From positions 1-64,000 of the forward strand of contig NZ_JNIZ01000004.1 in the NCBI RefSeq assembly GCF_000701485.1: 64,000 bases of DNA, given 5' to 3'. The position numbers were made by a program, and so were the translations under genes. The stretch is from Mycoplasmopsis sturni DSM 22021 (lineage in GTDB: Bacteria; Bacillota_I; Bacilli_A; Mycoplasmatales; Metamycoplasmataceae). A model generated the notes under the pieces. The model did not search any database. It saw only the letters and a list, made by a program, of their open reading frames with translations, and was not told the origin of the DNA. Shown here piece by piece: positions 23,764 to 36,209 of the stretch (positions within the stretch are counted from its first letter, which is position 1; each line of letters begins with the position of its first letter).

Positions 23764-24696
23764 ATGCAAACTAAATATGATTTAATTATTATTGGTTCAG
23801 GACCTGCTGGACTTAATGCTGCTTTATATACTTCAAGAGCAAATCTTAAAGTAGCATTTATCGAAAAAAGCGCTCCAGGTGGAAAACTTTCTTCAACAAG
23901 TAAAATTGAAAACTGACTAGGAACCGAAATGGTCGATGGATGACAATTAGCAACTTCATTTTTTGAACATGCTAAGTTGTACGGAGCCGAATATCTTTAT
24001 GGTGATGTAACCGAAATTATTAACCATGGTGATTTTGACAAAGAAGTTGTAACTTCAAATGGAAAAAGTTACCTTGGTAAAACAGTTTTAATTGCTTCAG
24101 GAATGAGAAATAAAGTTCCGCACTTTATCAAAAATGTTGAAAACTTAATTAACCGTGGGGTAAGTTTCTGCGCAATTTGTGATGGCCCCCTTTATAAAAA
24201 TTACCCAACCCTTGTTCTTGGAGGAGGTAATTCAGCAGTTGAAGAGGCAACATATTTAAGTAAAATTGCTTCTGAAGTTCACCTTGTTGTTAAAGACAAC
24301 TTCTTTAATGCTGAAAAAAGATTAGTTGATGATTTACTTAAACTTCCAAATGTTAAAGTTCACATGTCTTCTCAAATTAAAGAACTTATTGGAGAAAGCA
24401 AACTTGAAGGAGCTATTATTGTTGATCAAAACAATAATGAATTCAAAGTAGAAGTAGCTTCTTTCTTCCCATACATCGGTTTAGAACCAGTTGCTTCATT
24501 TGCTTCAAAACTTGATATTTTTGATGAAAAAGGATTTATTCTTACTGATGAATTTATGCAAACCAAAGTCAAAGGAATTTTCGCTGCCGGAGATATCAGA
24601 CATAAAGATATTCGTCAAATTGTCACAGCTGCTAGTGATGGAGCTATTGCCGCTAAGAAGATTTCGGATTTATTAAATTCAGAAGAAGCAAACTAA
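23764..24696 (+). CDS. trxB: thioredoxin-disulfide reductase
   Basis: 310-residue FAD/NADPH enzyme that keeps thioredoxin reduced. FAD-binding GSGPAGLNAAL near residue 12, redox-active CAICD near 136, NADPH-binding GGGNSAVEEA near 154 and C-terminal GDIRHKDIRQ near 277. Normal length. Last gene of the hprK-lgt-trxB operon. With msrA it forms the visible defence against oxidants, relevant since glpO next door should make hydrogen peroxide. Confidence 0.97.
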
Positions 24697-24740
24697 AAAA
24701 TCCATTACCCTAATATTTCTTATTAATTAAAATAACAAAC

Positions 24741-24768
24741 AAAAAAGGAAACTATTGTTTCCTTTTTC
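24741..24768. terminator. shared terminator of trxB and glpF
   Basis: AAAAAGGAAAC-TATT-GTTTCCTTTTT, with A run on one side and T run on the other, between convergent genes. Confidence 0.85.
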
Positions 24769-24794
24769 TTTTTGGCTTAAAATTAATTTTAAAT

Positions 24795-25627
24795 TTAAGA
24801 TATCGCTAGTGCAATTCCACCGATAATTAGACCTGATAAAGCAGGTGCTAAACCGGCATTAATTAATCCGTATTTAAAATCAGCACTAACAATATTGTTT
24901 ATTTTTTTAGGAAAAATTTTTGATGTAGCAAAATATACTAATCTAGGTCCAAGGTCACGTGCAGGGTTAATAGCATAACCAGTTACTGAACCTAGTGACA
25001 TACCAATAGCAGCAACTAAGAAAGTTACTGGAAGTGGACCTAAGTGTGAAATTCCACCATATGAAACTTTCACGATACCTTCTTCTGCGTTCATTAAAAC
25101 AGAATGACCAGCGTTAGCTCCTTTTGAAAAAGCAAGAATAACACCAACAAGCACTAAAGTTCCAACTAATTCATATGCGAAATTTTGTACATGAGCCTTT
25201 GGGTGAGAAGGCCCTGTTGATAAGGTGCTTTTGAGTACAGCAGCATCATTTTCAATTACGTGTTTTCAGTTTATAAATACAAGCAATGAAGCAGCAAGAA
25301 TTGCCCCGATAAATTGCATAACAATGTATAGTAAAGCAGCTCCAATATGAGTACCGATATTACTTTTAACAGATTCTTTTGATAAATCTGAAAGGGTTAC
25401 AAAAAGAGTAACAGCTGGATTTAGATGTGCGCCACTATTAAAGGCATTTGCAACTAAAACTCCACACATAACGCCAAATGCTCATCCAAAAGCAATAAGA
25501 ACTCAATTACCTCCTGAATTTTTAGCGAACATTTTCTTAAAGGAATTACTTGCATTAACACCGCAACCTAATAAAATTAAGATAAAAGTTCCTAGAAGTT
25601 CTCCTAATAAAGGTAATCCAATTGACA

Positions 25628-25628
<1 letters not shown>
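24795..25628 (-). CDS. glpF: glycerol uptake facilitator
   Basis: 277-residue aquaglyceroporin with six membrane segments and both NPA motifs intact: GAHLNPAVT near residue 70 and YAINPARDLGPR near 213; the Asp after the second NPA (NPARD) marks the glycerol-type branch. Start ATG shares one base with the glpK stop (TAATG), so it is coupled as last gene of glpO-glpK-glpF on the minus strand. Confidence 0.97.
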
Positions 25629-27151
<1,523 letters not shown>

Positions 27152-27195
27152 GGTTCTCCTTGATGATTAATTATGAAAGGATCTTTTATTTATAC

Positions 27196-28350
27196 TTAGT
27201 AAACATCAATTTTATAATCGGGTTTAAAATCTTCTCTTTCTTTAAGATCTAATTCAAGTAGTTTAACAATTTCTTCAGCTATAGATGGAGCTGAAGAAAG
27301 AGCAGGTGATTGCATTCCACCAGCAATTAAGAAGTGAGGATTATTTTTAGACTTTCTAATTACAAAGTCATTTGTTTCAATATCAATAGGTCTTGAACCA
27401 GAAAGTGTCATGATAGTGCGCTCTAATTTTAATGATGGAATAATTTTTTTTCCAATTTCCCCGATGTGTTTGTATTTTTCGGGTGTAACTAAACGAGTAT
27501 CTTCTTTTGCTACTCCTTCTTCGGCGGTAGGTCCTACAAGGTATTTGCCATCAAGAGTTGGAGCAACAATTACTCCTTTACCATAAATTGTTGGCACTTT
27601 AAATAATACAGAGTGAATAAGATTTGGATCGTAGTTGTCTAAGATTCTATATTCACCACGTCTTGTTGTTTGTTTAAAGTCATCAAATCCATTTTCATTT
27701 GCGATTTTATCAGCATAGTGCCCAGCAGCATCAATCACTTTTTTAGAATAAACTTTTTCTTTTCCGTTAATTTCAATTTCAAAAAGTTTAGTCGACTCAT
27801 CTCATGTTATTTTTGTAACTTGTGAATTAACTTTTAATTCTGTTCCGTTTTGTAAAGATGCACCTAATAATGCACGAGTTGCTTCAACCGGCTGAATTGC
27901 AACAGATGAGGTACAAAGCAATGCCCCTTTCACTTCAGGATTAACATTTGGTTCGCGTTGCATAACTTCTTCGCGGGTCAAAATTTTTAAGTCTTTTGGA
28001 TCTAATTTATTAATTAACCCACGTTCATATAACATGTGAATGTGTTGCATTTCCTCTCCTTCATCAAAGGCTAAGATAAGAGAATCAATTTTTACTCTAG
28101 GAAACTTTAAGTGTTTAAATCATTTTTCTTGTCACTTTCTATTTCCTGCAAGGTTAAGTTTTGCTTCGATTTTATGTGGCTCAGGGTCAAAACCACCATG
28201 AATAAGACCTGAGTTTCCAAGTGATGTTTCATTGGCTACTTTTGGGTTTTTTTCAAATACCACAACGTCCAATTTATATTGCGCTAATTCATATGCAATT
28301 GAAGCACCGATAATACCAGCACCAACAATAGCTACATCGTATTTTTTCAT
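27196..28350 (-). CDS. glpO: glycerol-3-phosphate oxidase (FAD)
   Basis: 384-residue flavoprotein with N-terminal FAD motif GAGIIGASIAYELA near residue 10 and a C-terminal GSRPIDIETNDFVI/IAGGMQSPALSSAPS block. Its ~384-residue length matches the short mycoplasma enzyme (GlpO/GlpD of M. mycoides and M. pneumoniae), which oxidises glycerol 3-phosphate with O2 to dihydroxyacetone phosphate and hydrogen peroxide, a known virulence factor. Peroxide production here is inferred from that family. First gene of the operon; -10 box TATAAT at 28384-28389 (minus strand), AAGGAGAA before the ATG. Confidence 0.92.
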
Positions 28351-28785
28351 GAAATTCTCCTTAATTTTTTTAAATACATAATAATTATATTACTTACAAA
28401 ATGTTAAATAGAAACATTTCCATATTTACTATATTGATGTGCTATTTTTTTCAAAAGATAATAAGAAAACCCTAAGTTTTTTATTTTGTACTGAAAAATT
28501 TTCATTCTAAGAATTATTGCTTTATATTGTTGGTTATTGCAATCAAAAAAAGGTTTAATTCTAATTGATAAATTAATTTTATTAAGAATAAAACTATAAG
28601 TGAGAAAAGATTACTTATGTAGATTTAATGTTAGTCTTTGTGTGTTAATTAGGCTAATTTTAGTTTAAAAAAAGATCTAAAAATGGTATACTTTATTTAT
28701 TAATTGAGTGTTAAAAAATAAACAAAAACAAAATTCAAATCTATAAGATATAGTAAAAATCATTACTCTAAAAAAGGATTTACTT
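28351..28785. promoter_or_regulatory. divergent promoter region between glpO and a secreted-protein gene
   Basis: 435 bases without a gene. The glpO side has TATAAT at 28384-28389 on the minus strand; the other side has TATAGT at 28749-28754 and AAAAAGGAT before ATG 28786. No operator or RNA fold was recognised in the middle. Confidence 0.6.
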
Positions 28786-29760
28786 ATGAAAAACAAATTA
28801 ATTATTGCCTTATCTTCGCTTGGTGCTATTGTTCCTGTAGCTGGAATTTCTGCATCAGTTGCTCTTACTCAAAACGTTTCAAATAAAGAAGAAATGTCAG
28901 CGGAAAAAGAAGTTGCTTCATCTGCTGAAGAAAAAACAACCGAAAGCGAAATGTCAGAATCTTCGGTACAAGAAGAATTAAAAGCATTTACAAAAAATAT
29001 TAAAGTTGCTTTAAAAAATATTTCAGAAGAAAGAAAATATCCAAGATTAATTAACTCAAATGATATTTTAGTAACTAAAAATTTCAAAGGGTTCAAATTA
29101 TTAAACGAAAAAAATACAAAAGTAGAAGTTGTAGTTTTATCAAACCCAAAATTTAAACAACTTATTAGTTCATCATTTATTTTAAATAGAGTTAATCAAG
29201 CAGCCAATCAAGGACAAGCACCATTATTAATTAGAGTAACCTACGGTGATTCAAACTTACAATCAAGTGTTATTAGAACATGAACAGTTAGTGGTTTAAA
29301 ACATGAAAAACACGAAATGGAAACAGTTTTATTTCCTGTTAAAGTAGCAACAACACAAGGAATTGAACTTGCAACCAAATTCACAGTAGAAGAAGCTAAA
29401 GACTTCTTAGAAAAAAATAATACAACTAATAAAAGATTACCAATTAAACAAGTTCAATATTATCAATCATTAAATGAAAAAAATACCGAAAATGAAGAAC
29501 AAACAATTAGCAAATATGCATTCGGATTTAAATCATATGGTTCAAAAGATATTATTAATCAAAACAAAATTTTATTAGTATCACCTGAAGTATTTGAAAA
29601 AATTCAACTTGTAGATTTTAAAGGTCAAGTAGATTCTAAAAAAGAATCGAATAACAAATATTTACCAGCTACATACGATATTGAGACCGGTAAATTAGTA
29701 GTTACATTTAAATATAAAGATGGAACATCAGAAGTAAAAACTTTCCAATTAGGACAGTAA
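28786..29760 (+). CDS. secreted or membrane-anchored protein of unknown function
   Basis: 324 residues. A typical signal sequence (KNKLIIALSSLGAIVPVAG) has no lipobox cysteine, so it is exported or held by an uncleaved N-terminal helix. A serine/glutamate-rich stretch (residues ~35-65) is followed by a domain with many lysines and beta-type sequence (KYAFGFKSYGSKDI). No catalytic motif or family recognised. Divergent from glpO and ended by a terminator, so a single-gene unit. UGA Trp near residue 166. Confidence 0.8.
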
Positions 29761-29765
29761 TATTT

Positions 29766-29788
29766 AAAACCCTTTTTTTGGGTTTTTT
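29766..29788 (+). terminator. terminator after the secreted-protein gene
   Basis: AAAACCC-TTTTTTT-GGGTTTTTT hairpin shortly after the stop. Confidence 0.75.
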
Positions 29789-29847
29789 CTTTTATTTGTT
29801 GCTTGAAAATGATATAAAAACAAGTTTTTTAAGGTAAAATTGATATT

Positions 29848-30264
29848 ATGAAATTAAGCGGTCAAAACAATGATTTTAATTCTCAATTAAACAATGAATT
29901 TGAAGAGTTAAAAGTTTTAAGTTTACAAAATAATCAACAATATTCAATTGATTTAAAATGACTTAAAAAGAAGTTTCGTAACCATATTTTTACCGAGGTT
30001 CCTGTTTTGAAACTTAGCAAAAATCCGCTTAATTGGTATCGGTTAAAGCATAACAATCAAAATATTAATCAATTAATTAGGCGATTTTACAATGATAAAA
30101 TGAAGATTCTTTTTCTTAAGCCATTTTATATTGATAGCTTTAATTTTACAGAAGACGAATTTACACAAATTTTAAAACAAGATCAATTTTCAATTCAACC
30201 ACGTAACAATGCAAAAATCAATGATGATAAAAATAAGCTCAAGATAGGAAAACTAGAATTATAG
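29848..30264 (+). CDS. hypothetical protein upstream of cmk
   Basis: 138-residue basic, soluble protein with no membrane segment or signal. It is rich in Asn and Lys and has a central LNWYRLKHNNQNINQLIRRF stretch that could bind nucleic acid; no family recognised. A -10 box TAAAAT at 29835-29840 lies seven bases before the ATG and no Shine-Dalgarno site is seen, so the mRNA is probably leaderless. Stop is eight bases before cmk; likely first gene of this gene-cmk-der-msrA operon. An in-frame TTG at 30007 is internal. Confidence 0.75.
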
Positions 30265-30272
30265 GAGAAATT

Positions 30273-30962
30273 ATGGATAATAACATTGATAAGAAGGTTA
30301 ATATTGCAATTGACGGACCCGGTGGAGCGGGTAAGTCAACAGTATCAAAAGAAATTGCTAAAAGACTTAAATATACCTTTATTAATAGTGGAAGTGTTTA
30401 TCGGGCAATTGCCTACAATGCTATGACTAAAGGTGCTAATTTAAGAGATAAAGGTGAAGTTATTGCCACTCTTGAAATAGGAATGATAGAACTAAGAGAA
30501 GATGAGTCGGTATGACTGCATGGTCAAGATGTGTCAAATATTATTCGGAATCAAAATGTTTCATTAGCAGCCGCTAATGTTGCGAAAATTCAGGAAGTAA
30601 GAGATTTTGTTGTAGCTTATATTCAACAAATGACTCGAGAAAATAAAGGTTATATTATTGACGGTAGAGATACAACCTTTAAGATTATGCCGCATGCTGA
30701 AGTAAAGATTTTTCTTTGAGCAGAAGCAAGAGAAAGAGCACTTCGCAGACATATCCAAAATACTTCAATGGGTTATCAATCAAGTTTTGAAGAAGTTCTT
30801 TATGATATCCAACAACGTGATGCTCAGGATATGAATCGAGAAATTGACCCGCTACACAAAACTGAGGATTCAATTTTAATTGATTGTTCTGATTTATCGT
30901 TAGAGGAAGTAGTAACCGAAATTATCAACATAGTAAAAGGAAAGGCAAGAGAAAATGCGTAA
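30273..30962 (+). CDS. cmk: cytidylate kinase
   Basis: 229-residue enzyme that phosphorylates CMP and dCMP with ATP. P-loop [17 protein letters not shown] near residue 13, GSVYRAIAY near 36, and [20 protein letters not shown] near 130, where Cmk usually has GRDIGTVVFPDA, so this segment is a family variant. Preceded by TAGGAGAA. The end overlaps der by eight bases; cmk-der is a common gene pair. Confidence 0.96.
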
Positions 30963-32262
30963 TACTATTGCAATTATCGGAAAACCTAATGTCGGTAAAA
31001 GTACCTTTTTTAACCGTTTAATAGGAAAAAAAGTATCAATTGTTCATGATCAACCCGGTGTAACAAGAGATCGTTTGTATGAAAAGATTAATTGAGTTGG
31101 AAACGAAATTAAAATTATTGACACTGGAGGAATCGAAATTGAAAATCGTCCTTTCCAAGAACAAATTCAAATTCAAGCAAAAATTGCCATTGATGAAGCT
31201 GATGTAATCTTGTTTTTATTTGATGGTAACAGTGAAATTACTAACGATGACTTATTTATAATGAATATCTTGCGTAAAAGTAATAAACCTATAATTGCAG
31301 TAGCTAACAAGTTAGAAAATAATCAAATGTTTGATTATTCTTGATATAAATTAGGGGTAGATCCAATTTTTCCTGTGTCAGCATTACACGGAGAGGGTAT
31401 TGGTGAAGTATTAGATTATGCAGTGACTTTATTAGATTTTAGTGATGTTGTTGCAGAAGAAACATTTGATTTAGCAATCATTGGAAAACCTAATGCTGGA
31501 AAAAGTTCACTTTTAAATAATTTAGCAAAAGAAAACCGTTCTATTGTTTCAGAAATTGCTGGAACAACTAGAGATAGTGTTAAATCTATTATTGAAATTG
31601 AAGGCAAAAAATATAATATTATTGATACAGCTGGAATTACACGTAAAAGTAAATTAATTGAAAGCGTTGATCATTATGCTTTGATGCGTGCAATGAACTC
31701 GCTTGCTGAAGCTGATTTATCCTTAATTGTTATTGATGCCACTCAACCAGAAGTTTCGCACTTTGATTCAAGAATTATCGGATACGCCTTAGACAACGAA
31801 AAACCAGTTATTATTGTTATTAATAAATGAGATTTAGTTGAAAAAGAAACCAATACAATGGCAGAATTTGAGAAAAAGCTTAGAAACAAATTTCACTTTG
31901 TGCCATGAGTTCCTTTTGTTTTCATTTCGGCTAAATTTAACCAAAGAATTCCTAAATTAATTCAAACCATTACTGAAGTTAGAACCAATTTAGAAAGACA
32001 CATTAAGCCAACTTTATTATCAAATTTAATTTTAGAAACTCAAATGATTCAAAAGGCACAACCATTTAATGGTGGAAGGTTAAATGTCTTTTTTGCTCGT
32101 CAAGAAAAAGGTAAGATTCCTACATTTACTTTTTTTGTCAATAATAAAAAATATTTACACTTTTCTTACCAAAGATTTTTAGAAAATCAACTAAGAAGCA
32201 ACTTTAACTTTAAAGGGTGTCCAATTAAAATGAATTTTAAAAATAGAAGGGGTCTAGAATAA
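30955..32262 (+). CDS. der: ribosome biogenesis GTPase Der
   Basis: 435-residue protein with two tandem GTPase domains: [14 protein letters not shown] near residue 8 and [14 protein letters not shown] near 178, each with DT(A/G)G motifs (DTGGIE near 57; DTAGITRKS near 223), plus NK-D type motifs and a C-terminal KH-like domain. Needed for 50S assembly. Start overlaps cmk, stop overlaps msrA by one base. Confidence 0.97.
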
Positions 32263-32735
32263 TGAAAATTATTTATTTAGCAGGTGGTTGTTTTTGAGGT
32301 GTGCAAGCATATCTTAAAACTCTTGATGGAGTAGTACAAACTACAGTTGGTTATGCCAATTCTAAAGTTGAAAATCCAACATACGAACAAGTGAAAACAG
32401 GTACTACAGGAGCAGTTGAGACTGTTGAAGTAATTTTTGATGAAACAATTTTATCCTTGAAAGAACTTTTAGAAGAATTTTTATCAGTAATTGATCCAAG
32501 ACAACTTAATTATCAAGGTCCAGATTATGGGACTCAATATCGTAATGGAATTTATTTTAAAGATCCTAAGGATAAAAATATTATTAATCAAGTTTTGACT
32601 GAAGTTCAAGAACAATATGAAGAGCCAGTGGTTACTGAAGTTAAAGAAATTACAAACTATTATTTAGCCGAAGCTTATCATCAAGATTATTTTGACAAAA
32701 ATAGTGATGCCACATGTCATATTAAATTAAAGTAA
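32262..32735 (+). CDS. msrA: peptide-methionine (S)-S-oxide reductase
   Basis: 157-residue repair enzyme that reduces methionine S-sulfoxide in oxidised proteins. Catalytic GGCFWG at residues 8-13 (its Trp is a UGA codon), QYRNGIYF near 96 and YHQDYF near 141 are diagnostic. Length matches the family core. Last gene of the cmk operon; coupled to der by TAATG. Likely supports survival under the peroxide made by GlpO. Confidence 0.97.
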
Positions 32736-32759
32736 AAGTCCATTTAAGGACTTTTTTTA
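32734..32759 (+). terminator. terminator after msrA
   Basis: AAAAGTCC-ATTTA-GGACTTTT and T run immediately after the stop. Confidence 0.85.
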
Positions 32760-32850
32760 TTCCCTGACAAACTTATCAATGAAAAAGTTTTACTTTATTT
32801 TGTTTTTCATATTAGTTTATTTAAAAGCAAAATAATATAGACATAAATAA

Positions 32851-32880
32851 AAATAACCAAAATTCATTTGGTTATTTTTA
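32851..32880 (-). terminator. terminator of deoB
   Basis: AAATAACC and GGTTATTT arms around an 11-base loop, with A runs on the plus strand giving T run on the minus strand. Confidence 0.7.
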
Positions 32881-32897
32881 GCTTCATCTTAAAATTA

Positions 32898-34085
32898 TTA
32901 AATTAGTTCTTCGAAAATATCATCACCAGTTTCGGTAACAATGTCAGCACCAAAGTTTCTTGCTACAATATTTCCTAATGTTCCTAGCCCATTGAAATTA
33001 GGTAGTACTTTAGGTGATTTAAAAGATTTAGAATAAATAGTAGCTGGTAAAAATTCACGTGTGTGGTTAAATCCAGGATAAAGTGGATCATTACCGTGAT
33101 CTGAAGTCATAATTAAAAGATCATCCTCTTTTAAAACATTAATTAATTTATTTAATTTAACATCAAGTTCGGCTAAATTTTGAGCAAAACCATGCACATT
33201 TCTTCTGTGACCATAGTGTGAGTCAAATTGAACTAAATTAGTAAAGACGAATTTATTTTCTGTATCTTGCATTGCAAGTTCAATGGTCTTATCCATTCCG
33301 ACAGCATCACTTCCACTAGGGATATGTCTTGAAATTCCTTGTCCAACAAATATATCATTGATTTTTCCAATTGAAATAACTTCTACGCCTTTATCCTGTA
33401 AACTATTTAAAATAAGTTTAGGAGGTTTATTTGCATAGTCGTGACGGTTAAATGTTCTATTATAATTACCTTCTTCACCGACATATGGGCGAGCAATAAT
33501 TCTTCCAACATTTCATTCTGGACGTGATGAACAAATTTCACGAGCTGCTTTAGCATATCTATAAAGATTATCTAATCCTGTTCATTCTTCATGTGCACAA
33601 ATTTGAAGTACTGAGTCCATTGATGTATAAACAATAATTGAGCCGTTAGCTTTTTCTTCGTGTGCAAGCTCATTAATAATTTCTGTCCCGCTACTTGCTT
33701 TGTTTCCAATGATTTTTCTTCCATCAAATGCTTTTTCAAGTTCATCGATTAACTCTTTAGGGAAACCATTTTCAAAGAAAGTAGGAAATGGAACAAGTGT
33801 TTTGATACCCATCATTTCTCAATGTCCGGCTAATGTGTCTTTTGCATTAGAAACCTCTTGAACTTTTGCCATATATGCAAGAGGATTTTTGACATGGTAA
33901 TTTCCTTGTAAATTAGTAATATTACCAATTCCTAATTTTCTTCAAGTATCAATTTTGAATTCTTCAACCATTGAAGCTGAGCGAATTGTATTTGCACCAG
34001 CATCTCCAAAAGCTTTTTGATCTCGGTCAGGACCAATTCCTAAACCATCTGTTACGATCATAAAAATCCGTTTAAATTTCGGCAT
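32898..34085 (-). CDS. deoB: phosphopentomutase
   Basis: 395-residue metal-dependent enzyme that interconverts (deoxy)ribose 1-phosphate and 5-phosphate in nucleoside salvage. Alkaline-phosphatase-type metal sites are seen in [10 protein letters not shown] near residue 11 and TSDHGNDPL near 320 with FNHTRE after it; the phospho-threonine region is [14 protein letters not shown] near 85. AAGGAGAA before the ATG. It stands alone on the minus strand; the purine or pyrimidine phosphorylases it usually works with are not in the window. Confidence 0.96.
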
Positions 34086-34213
34086 ATTTCTCCTTATTTT
34101 ATATAAGCTATATAATAATTTTATTCTTTTTTGTTGAAAACCCTGCAAAAAGACCACAAAAAACCAAAAAATACCAAAAGTATCACAATTTTTTTAAGAT
34201 TTGCTATTAAGAG

Positions 34214-34666
34214 TGCTATAATATTTTTGCTATTTTTATAAAATAGCCTCGCTTTAATATTAAAGCTAAAGCGTGTAAATAAATTATGTTTTTATGTTTA
34301 ATTAGAAATTTTCTTAAAATTTTTCAATCACAATCGCCCTTTTGTTATTTTTTTGTTTTCTTGATTTGATTATAAATCTATAAAAAATAAAGAAATAGAA
34401 ATAAACTTAATAATTGTTTAATTTTTATCTCTCTAATATTTATTTGATTAAATTTTCTTAATTTTAAAGATATATGTTTATAGATCTTCGAATAAAAAAG
34501 CGACTTGTCCTCGCTAACTCCTTTCGTGAATAATAGTTTTCATACTTTTAATACATATTTTAAATTTCTAAATATATATTTCTTATAGATAATAATAAAA
34601 AGTAATTATCACAATAGGTATACTTTGCGATCCTAAAAATGTCTTAGGATCGTTTTTTTTTTTTTT
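34214..34666 (+). ncRNA. candidate unassigned RNA gene with own promoter and terminator
   Basis: A plus-strand extended -10 box TGCTATAAT at 34214-34222 and a strong hairpin terminator at 34628-34666 bracket about 440 bases with no credible coding frame. Flanking deoB and degV both run on the minus strand, so neither explains the terminator. Inside are a perfect 16-base palindrome GCTTTAATATTAAAGC at 34251-34266 and a GC-richer block near 34500-34530 (AAGCGACTTGTCCTCGCTAA). It lacks the tRNA-like end of tmRNA and the conserved cores of RNase P RNA and SRP RNA as far as I can see. Real transcription is unproven. Confidence 0.4.
34628..34666 (+). terminator. strong orphan terminator on the plus strand
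   Basis: CGATCCTA and TAGGATCG arms with a nine-base loop followed by 14 T in a row. On the minus strand there is no T run, so it acts only rightward. Confidence 0.85.
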
Positions 34667-34693
34667 GATCAAATTTAATTATTTATAACCTTT

Positions 34694-34721
34694 AAAAAGA
34701 AGACACCATTTTTATGGTGTC
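34694..34721 (-). terminator. terminator overlapping the end of degV
   Basis: AGACACCAT-TTT-ATGGTGTCT with T run on the minus strand; its 5' arm is inside the last codons of degV. Confidence 0.75.
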
Positions 34722-35581
34722 TGGATAATATTAGTTAATTTTTCAACAAAATCTTTAGGACCATTATAAGCAATTACAGCAATAGCTTCTGGACCAATAT
34801 GGATTGAAATAACAGATGGAGAATCTACTAAGTAAGCATCAATTCCATATTTATCTTTAATGTAATTTACATATTGTTGAATTTCTTGGTTTTTCGCATG
34901 TAAAATGATAATTTGAGCATTGGGGTTATTTTTAATCTTATCATCAATAATATTTAAAATTGTTTTATTGAAGACCCTTCCTTTACCTTCTTTGAGTAAT
35001 TGTCCGTTTTCAAATTTAATCATTGGAATAATTTTGAGCAACTTGGCAACAGCAGCAGCTGCAGGTGTGAGTCGTCCGCCTTTAACTAAAAAATCATTAT
35101 ATTTAGGTGCTAAGGTAACATCAAAATCTTTATTAGGACTTTCAATTTTTTGAATTGACTCTTCAAAAGGGCACTGATTTTTTAGTAGTGAATCAAGTTC
35201 AAAAATCTTCAATGGTATTAGTTGAGCCACATAAAGAGATTGTACTACATAAACGTTTTCAAAGTCTTGTGCTATTGCAGTTAAGTTGGCTGCCTGTCCT
35301 GATAGGTAAGTTGAAATTGGAAAAACAATTACTTTATCATATTTTTGACTTAATTCGGTAAATAATTCGATAGCTAAACCAGGAGCAGATGAACTAGTTT
35401 TTGCCATTTTTGAATCTACTGAGAAAATGTCAAATAAATTTGAATTATTAATTTCAATTCCATCTTTATACAAATGATCGTTAATTTCAATTCCTAATGG
35501 AAGATAAAATCAACCTAATTTCTCAGCTTGTTTTTTGGTTAAACCTGAAGCTGAATCAATAACATAAGCTATTTTTTCCAT
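34712..35581 (-). CDS. DegV family protein (fatty-acid-binding type)
   Basis: 289 residues, the normal DegV length. N-terminal YVIDSASGLTKKQAEKL near residue 5 holds the usual DS-x-(S/T) motif, and SGQAANLTAIAQ near 95 and KGGRLTPAAAAV near 165 are family blocks. DegV/FakB proteins bind a fatty acid and present it to a fatty acid kinase in Firmicutes. Role here is inferred. The -10 box TATAAT (minus strand 35593-35588) is six bases from the ATG, so the mRNA should be leaderless. Confidence 0.92.
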
Positions 35582-35587
35582 TTTTTT

Positions 35588-35619
35588 ATTATATATTAAA
35601 TTGGTTATTTTAGTAAAAT
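35588..35619. promoter_or_regulatory. overlapping divergent leaderless promoters
   Basis: In the 45-base gap between two divergent ATGs, TATAAT on the minus strand (35588-35593) serves degV and TAAAAT on the plus strand (35614-35619) serves the tRNA-binding-domain gene. With a 17-base spacer each -35 region would fall on the other gene's -10 box. Confidence 0.55.
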
Positions 35620-35626
35620 ATAAAAT

Positions 35627-36208
35627 ATGATATTAGCACACAAACTTAATGATATTTTTAATGGTATTTCAATAGTAACATTTGATAGCAATATTCAACC
35701 GATTAAGCAAATTAAAACTACAAACTTTATTTTTTTTGTAAATGAAAAAAATGAGGTACATTCGGCCAATGTTTTAAATAGCGATATTAGCAATCGTTAT
35801 TTTATTAAAACTTTTAATGCGTTAAATACGAGTCAAAGTGAAGAATTTATTAGTTTATGTTTGCAAGAATTTAGTGAAGGTATTTTTAATAATTCACCTA
35901 AATTTGTCTATGGAAAAATACTTAAGCGAACACCTCATCCCAAAAGTGAGAAGCTCTTTGTTTTAGAGATTATCTATCAAAAACAAGTATTCCAAATTGT
36001 AACTAACACATTAGATTCACAAGAAAATAAAGTGCTTGTTCTAGCCTTGCCAGGTTCAGTTACTGCAAGTGGTACATATATTATTGCGGGTAAGATGCTT
36101 GATGTTAAAAGTGAAGGAATGCTAACCGGATATCAGACACTTGGATTAGAAGGTGAAGGTTTAATTTTTGGTGAGGAAGAAGATCTAGGAAGGGATTTTG
36201 CTTTTTAA
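35627..36208 (+). CDS. YtpR-like tRNA-binding domain protein
   Basis: 193 residues. The first ~95 are unrecognised; the rest is an OB-fold tRNA-binding domain of the EMAPII/PheT-N type: KILKRTPHPKSEKLFVLEI near residue 101, VLVLALPGS near 136 and KSEGMLTGYQ near 164. Such proteins probably bind tRNA; YtpR of Bacillus has no settled function. It directly precedes tyrS (ATG overlaps none, one base after the stop), so it could assist tyrosyl-tRNA handling, which is speculative. Leaderless promoter seven bases upstream. Confidence 0.85.
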   Translation: MILAHKLNDIFNGISIVTFDSNIQPIKQIKTTNFIFFVNEKNEVHSANVLNSDISNRYFIKTFNALNTSQSEEFISLCLQEFSEGIFNNSPKFVYGKILKRTPHPKSEKLFVLEIIYQKQVFQIVTNTLDSQENKVLVLALPGSVTASGTYIIAGKMLDVKSEGMLTGYQTLGLEGEGLIFGEEEDLGRDFAF

Positions 36209-36209
36209 T

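Noticed and set aside
34286-34375. Short frame MFLCLIRNF... of about 29 codons in the orphan unit
   Set aside because: No ribosome site, low complexity, hydrophobic by composition; likely chance.
34628-34666. Assigning the strong terminator to deoB or degV
   Set aside because: Both run on the minus strand, where the hairpin has no T run; deoB and degV have their own terminators.
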